A stretch of 64,000 nucleotides of DNA from positions 48,470 through 112,469 of the forward strand of contig SCFE01000032.1 of the NCBI GenBank assembly GCA_004352715.1, written 5' to 3'. Below the pieces are notes generated by a model. It was not told the DNA's origin. It saw only the letters and a program-made list of their open reading frames with translations, and did no database searches. This document shows positions 59,291 to 64,000 of the stretch, piece after piece; the first letter of the stretch is position 1, and every line of letters begins with the position of its first letter. Source of the DNA: Hofstenia miamia (lineage: Eukaryota > Xenacoelomorpha > Acoela). The translations under genes and the position numbers were made by a program.

Positions 59291-61447
59291 TTTCCATGGG
59301 CATTAGGCAAATCATTATCTGATCATTAGACATGGTAAGAATTTGATTGTTTTTGCAAAAATCGGATTTCTCATTGAAAAAATAATATTTGTATATATGT
59401 CACAGAAAACTTGTTAGGACAAAACTTCAAGATCACATGAGTGTGCACAAACCCCTAGATGTGTCCATATCGAAGGCTTTTAAAATATTTCTGAACATGC
59501 TTTATAAAATCGTTCAAAAATATTGATAAAGTGGATTGGTACTATAATGTAGCTTTAGTGGAAATAGGGTTCAATTATTATTTGCAAAACCTTCACATAA
59601 TCGTCCACAAGTAGTGTTTTCCCCGTTTACCTAGGACGTAGAATCCTTAAACTATCATGAAATTCTAAAAATAATAGTAATTTAATTGTAGAATTTTTAT
59701 ATCATTAATTCTATGCATTTATTATTTAAGAACTTACAACCGCAGGATTTATTAATTCAAAATTCAAGAAAGACTTGAATTATTCGGAAGAATCAATTAA
59801 ATGTACAATATTGATATTTTGCTAGAATTGCTGATCCTTAGTAAATCTAATTGATTTACAGGAGATCACCACTGGTAAATTGGATATAAATCGAAAATTA
59901 TCTAATGAAATCTTTTAAAAATATTTACAGTGATTATGAGAAAACCATTAATTAGAAAAAGATTCAACACATTATGCAAACCATAATACCAATCAAGTTA
60001 ATAGCTTCTGAATCAACATATTGTTTGTTGTAAGCCAATTCGAGTAATTAAGAGGTGTTAATACAATAATCGTCGTCATTTAGTCAATCATAAGGAATTT
60101 TCAATTTTTTAAGAATGATTAAATATATTTTTAGCTCAATTTTTAAAAATAAATAGCAGAATTTAATATGTATAGAAACAGTGAATCTTAAGGCAAATTG
60201 AGTTTCCATTATGTGATTAATATGTATATATAAACGACAGACTGAATTGTAAGCCTTTATGCACTAGCCATCACTATTGAATAAAAATAGCATAAATCAG
60301 GATAAAGGGGCATATGGGAACAAGTTTCTAAATCAGAAAAGTGCATAGGATTTCTAAGACCCTTTAAAAGTTCTTATCAAAATCAGTTTTTTAGGAGACA
60401 TCCCATTTCACCCTGATGCACAAAGTTAACGGAGAAGATAGAAATTTTTTATCAAATAGTAAAATTGAGAGTTTAGAGAAATTTAAATCATATAGAAAAT
60501 TTTTACATCAATTTGAAATTAGAATGAAAGACAGCTACAGTCACTTGGAAACAGTAACATGAATAAATTTTTTAGCCAATTTTGCAGTTATATATAGATA
60601 CAATAAGCAAAATGCCATGTTATTGTGAAAAGAGATAAAACATTAAGGAATGCCGCTAAATAGTTTTCTGATTTATCAATTGAATTTTATGTGAAAGGAA
60701 ATTATTAAATTTAAGTATTTGAAGAATTATCATGAAAAAATTTTTCCTTCGCTTTTTCAAAACTGACTTAGAGTGTACATCACTATCATAAGCAACAATT
60801 TCAGACAAATTAAAATATGAAAATTAAAGAACATTGCACATAGATTATAAACTTAACATGCAATTTGAAACAAATTCTGTCATTGGTAAAATTATGTATG
60901 CCTATACATGTATATTATATAGAGTGACTCACCATAACACTGGACAATGGTAATCATTCCATTAAAAGGAAACGTTTGGGTGCGAATGAGACAAACTTAT
61001 TGGTGGAAGTTAACTCTGGATTAACCCGAACTATCAAATGATAACGGGGATCAGATAAATGTCCATTTGCTATAACACTCTTAATCCGGAAGATTTTATG
61101 CTAAATTAAGCTCTGCTTGCGAACAATGTTTTCCCAATTCAAATATAATAGACGGCAGTGTGTTAAACTCTTAGAAATACAATAAATAAATTGTAAATAT
61201 TTATTTTACAATAAAATTTTTGAAAACAACTCCAGGAATAGTCTACATTTCAATTAAGTTTTAAATCTACAAACAATATTCCCAATAAAATCTTATTTCA
61301 AAATTTTCTTTCAATGCTCGTATAAGAAGAATTTATGTTTTTTTAAATATTACAATGCAACATGTATTTAAAATTTGTTGCTGAAGATTTCTGGCTTATG
61401 GTTTTTCCATTATCTTAAAACGCGTACAGAACACGATGTATATATAT
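59291..61447. other. AT-rich sequence, nothing recognised
   Basis: No gene or element identified before the N gap at 61448-61572. Confidence 0.55.
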
Positions 61448-61572
61448 NNNNNNNNNNNNNNNNNNNNNNNNNNNNNNNNNNNNNNNNNNNNNNNNNNNNN
61501 NNNNNNNNNNNNNNNNNNNNNNNNNNNNNNNNNNNNNNNNNNNNNNNNNNNNNNNNNNNNNNNNNNNNNNNN
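61448..61572. other. assembly gap in a TA tract
   Basis: 125 N with TA dinucleotides on both sides. Confidence 0.99.
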
Positions 61573-62193
61573 ATATATATATATATATATATAATTTTAT
61601 TTGACTTTAACAATGTACTTCATATGAAATATTTAAATAATGGCAATTTCTATGCATTTAGGAAACCAATAATGTTGATATTTACACTGCATAATAAATA
61701 AATAATTAATATGCAATATGAATGAATAATTTAATGCAATATTAATGAAATTTTACTGGAAAGTAAATATTAAATTGGACAAACGCTTGTGCTAAATTTT
61801 AGTAGCTGACACTATAAAAACGTTTGTGTGATTAATCCTGCAGAGAACACCTCATTAAGTTTGTCCACACATGAACTATATTTCTAGTAAGTGAAACTAT
61901 AGATATTCAAGTATGTAGTAAAACACCACCATTTTTATACAAAGAACAAAAGTAAAGCACCATTACATAAAAAATCAAATTAAAAAATTTATAACAACTG
62001 ATTTTTCAAATAGATATGTTCTGATATTTATATCTTGCTCTCTGTACACAATAGTAACAATACTAGAGCGTTTATGCTTTATATAAACGGCAACATCACA
62101 TTTTATGTCAATAACCACTAGAATAGTTAATATATATCAATATAAACATAAAAAACTTAAGCTGTTAGAATATTGTAAAATATTAATATTTGA

Positions 62194-62233
<40 letters not shown>

Positions 62234-63700
62234 TATGTATATATACATGTTTTAGGGATAGCATTTGACGGCATTAAGCTCATCTAGTTGTTCAAAGCTG
62301 ATATTCATGTAAATGTTTGAGATGATATAAATTCTATATATACTGAGATAACCTTAAATTTACTTATTTTCGCAATTTTTCTGCAATTTAGAGACAAGTA
62401 AGATCAATTACAATCACTTCTATTATGGATCAAGATTTTATCTGTTTGGGATTACAATCGCTAAGTAATAAAACTGAATCAATGGACCTCAGCTCTGCCC
62501 CCTACAGTCTATAAATATAATATCCAAAGGATCAAAGAGACATAAATTATGATTTACTTGTATCTTCAAATTTGGTAAACTGTTCAGCCCAACGTTTTTT
62601 GGGTCTTCTTAAAAAATATTTTATGTTTTCTGAGATATGATAAATATTAAGGCTGGAAGACTGCCAGTCCGGGCCGCGCTGGCTGCATGTTGACCTCGTA
62701 TGCTGAATTGAGTCAAAACTAAATGAAACGCGGGGAGAATTTTCTTGTCACAATTTTTAAATAATACAAAACAACATATTTTAAATGATTTCCACAAATG
62801 TTATCAGCTTGCTTTGCAACTTTTGTTCAACAATCTATGTCAAGTTCTTAACATTATATGGATTTAATTTTTCTATTCAATTTTCATTTCTCTAATGCTT
62901 TGTGTTTGGTAACCTACTGCATGATTATTGGACTGACTGTGGACCAAGGTAAGTCAAATTAGGATTGAGGACAGGCTGGTTCCTGTCGATTTTTGAAAAA
63001 TTACGTAGGCTTGGGGCAAGACCAAGTTTTGAGAAATTACGTGCAAAGCAGACCGGGTTCGGACGTTGAATAACTTCGTGCTTTCACCTTTGAGAAACAT
63101 GCTTGAACTCTTATAATATTATACATATTATACGATAATATGTTAATGATACAGAGAAATTGCAAATAGCAATGTCTGACAAATATAAACATTAGGATAA
63201 TTTTTTTCTATTGTTCAGCGTAGGTATGTAATGTCTTTTAAATGCAAATTTTGTTGACGATTTCATGCTCCATTATTTGTCTCTATCTTTTGTCGAAATG
63301 CATTTAGAAGAAATATATCACTATAGCTCATTAGGAGTTGGTAGGTATTCAAACAGAACATAATAAATCTATATTCTTAGTAATACGTGAAATAATGTTG
63401 AAAAAGATTTACAATCTACTGAAAATTTTTGAATTTTTCACACTGGTTCAAATGTTGATCTTACCTAGGGGGAAGGGCAAAGAAGCCACTCATATAAAAA
63501 GTATAGCCAACTGTTATATTTGCCTTTGAAGAATTTCATTTTTTAGAAAATGCTCAGAAATACATTAGAAAACAACTTTCGGGATGAACTATTCTAATAA
63601 ATTTTCAATCTTAAAGTATTTCAACAAATTTAGAGTAAACTTTGCATCAAAATTGCATTTTGTCTTTGGACAGTCTTTCATCATAGTTATTTGTTGAAAC
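61573..63700. other. AT-rich sequence with TA tracts
   Basis: TA tract at 62197-62229 and two GC-richer patches (62651-62700 and 62960-63065). No gene recognised. Confidence 0.55.
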
Positions 63701-63713
63701 AATAGAATTTCTC

Positions 63714-64000
63714 ATGTTAAGTAGCATTGTACGTCAATCCAACTCCCCACAGCTACAACCTGTAGGTAAGCATTTTAATAGCAAACTTAAGCATATGGAG
63801 GGATTAAACAGATTTCTTTCAGATGCTGCAAAATTTCAATTACCTAAGATATACTTCACATTTTCAATGATACATTTAACAAAGTTTTTTATCATTTACT
63901 GAAATTGAAAAATTATTTAATTCTTCTAAAACTACTGCATGCGGTGTTGATAAAATTCTTTCAAAGTTCTTGAAAATACATTCTTCTACCATTTCTTTTT
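63714..64000 (+). mobile_element. LINE reverse transcriptase N-terminal fragment, runs off the window
   Basis: After a frame ending ...IYFTFSMIHLTKFFIIY, a shifted frame reads NSSKTTACGVDKILSKFLK, which matches the opening of non-LTR reverse transcriptases (L..SKATG.DGI..K.LK). The frame change between the two parts indicates decay. The element continues to the right of the window. Confidence 0.6.

Noticed and set aside
1-64000. tRNA or rRNA genes, CRISPR arrays, operons or other bacterial features
   Set aside because: No tRNA B-box-like GGTTCGAATCC words, no regularly spaced direct repeats, and all coding sequence is intron-split; nothing supports these.

Overview
This is animal nuclear DNA. 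It is about 70% A+T, full of long (TA)n tracts, and broken by five N gaps (1016-2015, 4158-4758, 7311-7901, 40472-40592, 61448-61572) that adjoin TA tracts. Coding sequence occurs as short exons with GT..AG introns. An UNC5-type netrin receptor and a rhodopsin-like GPCR indicate a metazoan. Penelope-like, LINE and hAT relics, plus allele-like sequence copies, suggest a repeat-rich and probably highly heterozygous invertebrate. I cannot name the phylum from this sequence.

Layout. 1-1014 is an inverted, slightly diverged copy of 22354-23357 and carries an orphan first exon of a GPCR. 2-19 kb has no recognisable host gene, only a degraded Penelope-like element near 10-11.3 kb and one copy of a dispersed repeat near 16.4-16.8 kb. 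19.06-23.14 kb (minus) is a two-exon class A GPCR of 304 residues whose intron holds an 816-bp hAT-type element with a perfect 8-bp target-site duplication. 24.12-28.55 kb is a near-perfect second copy of 40.59-45.04 kb and contains three orphan UNC5 exons.

32.31-54.57 kb (minus) is a complete UNC5 gene. I joined 16 exons by hand; every junction has GT..AG and a compatible phase. The result is an 825-residue receptor: signal peptide, Ig1, Ig2, one thrombospondin type 1 repeat (usually two in this family), one membrane helix, a linker, ZU5, UPA and a death domain. Its introns carry a second Penelope-like fragment with hammerhead-ribozyme-like arms, two small TIR elements and two copies of the dispersed repeat. 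55-64 kb has LINE fragments, two more copies of the dispersed repeat and no recognised host gene.

The two receptor genes have no evident functional link. The main points for a second look are the TA-bounded duplications (probably assembly errors, possibly real), the single-TSP1 UNC5 with its run of phase-1 ectodomain introns, and the hammerhead-like motif.
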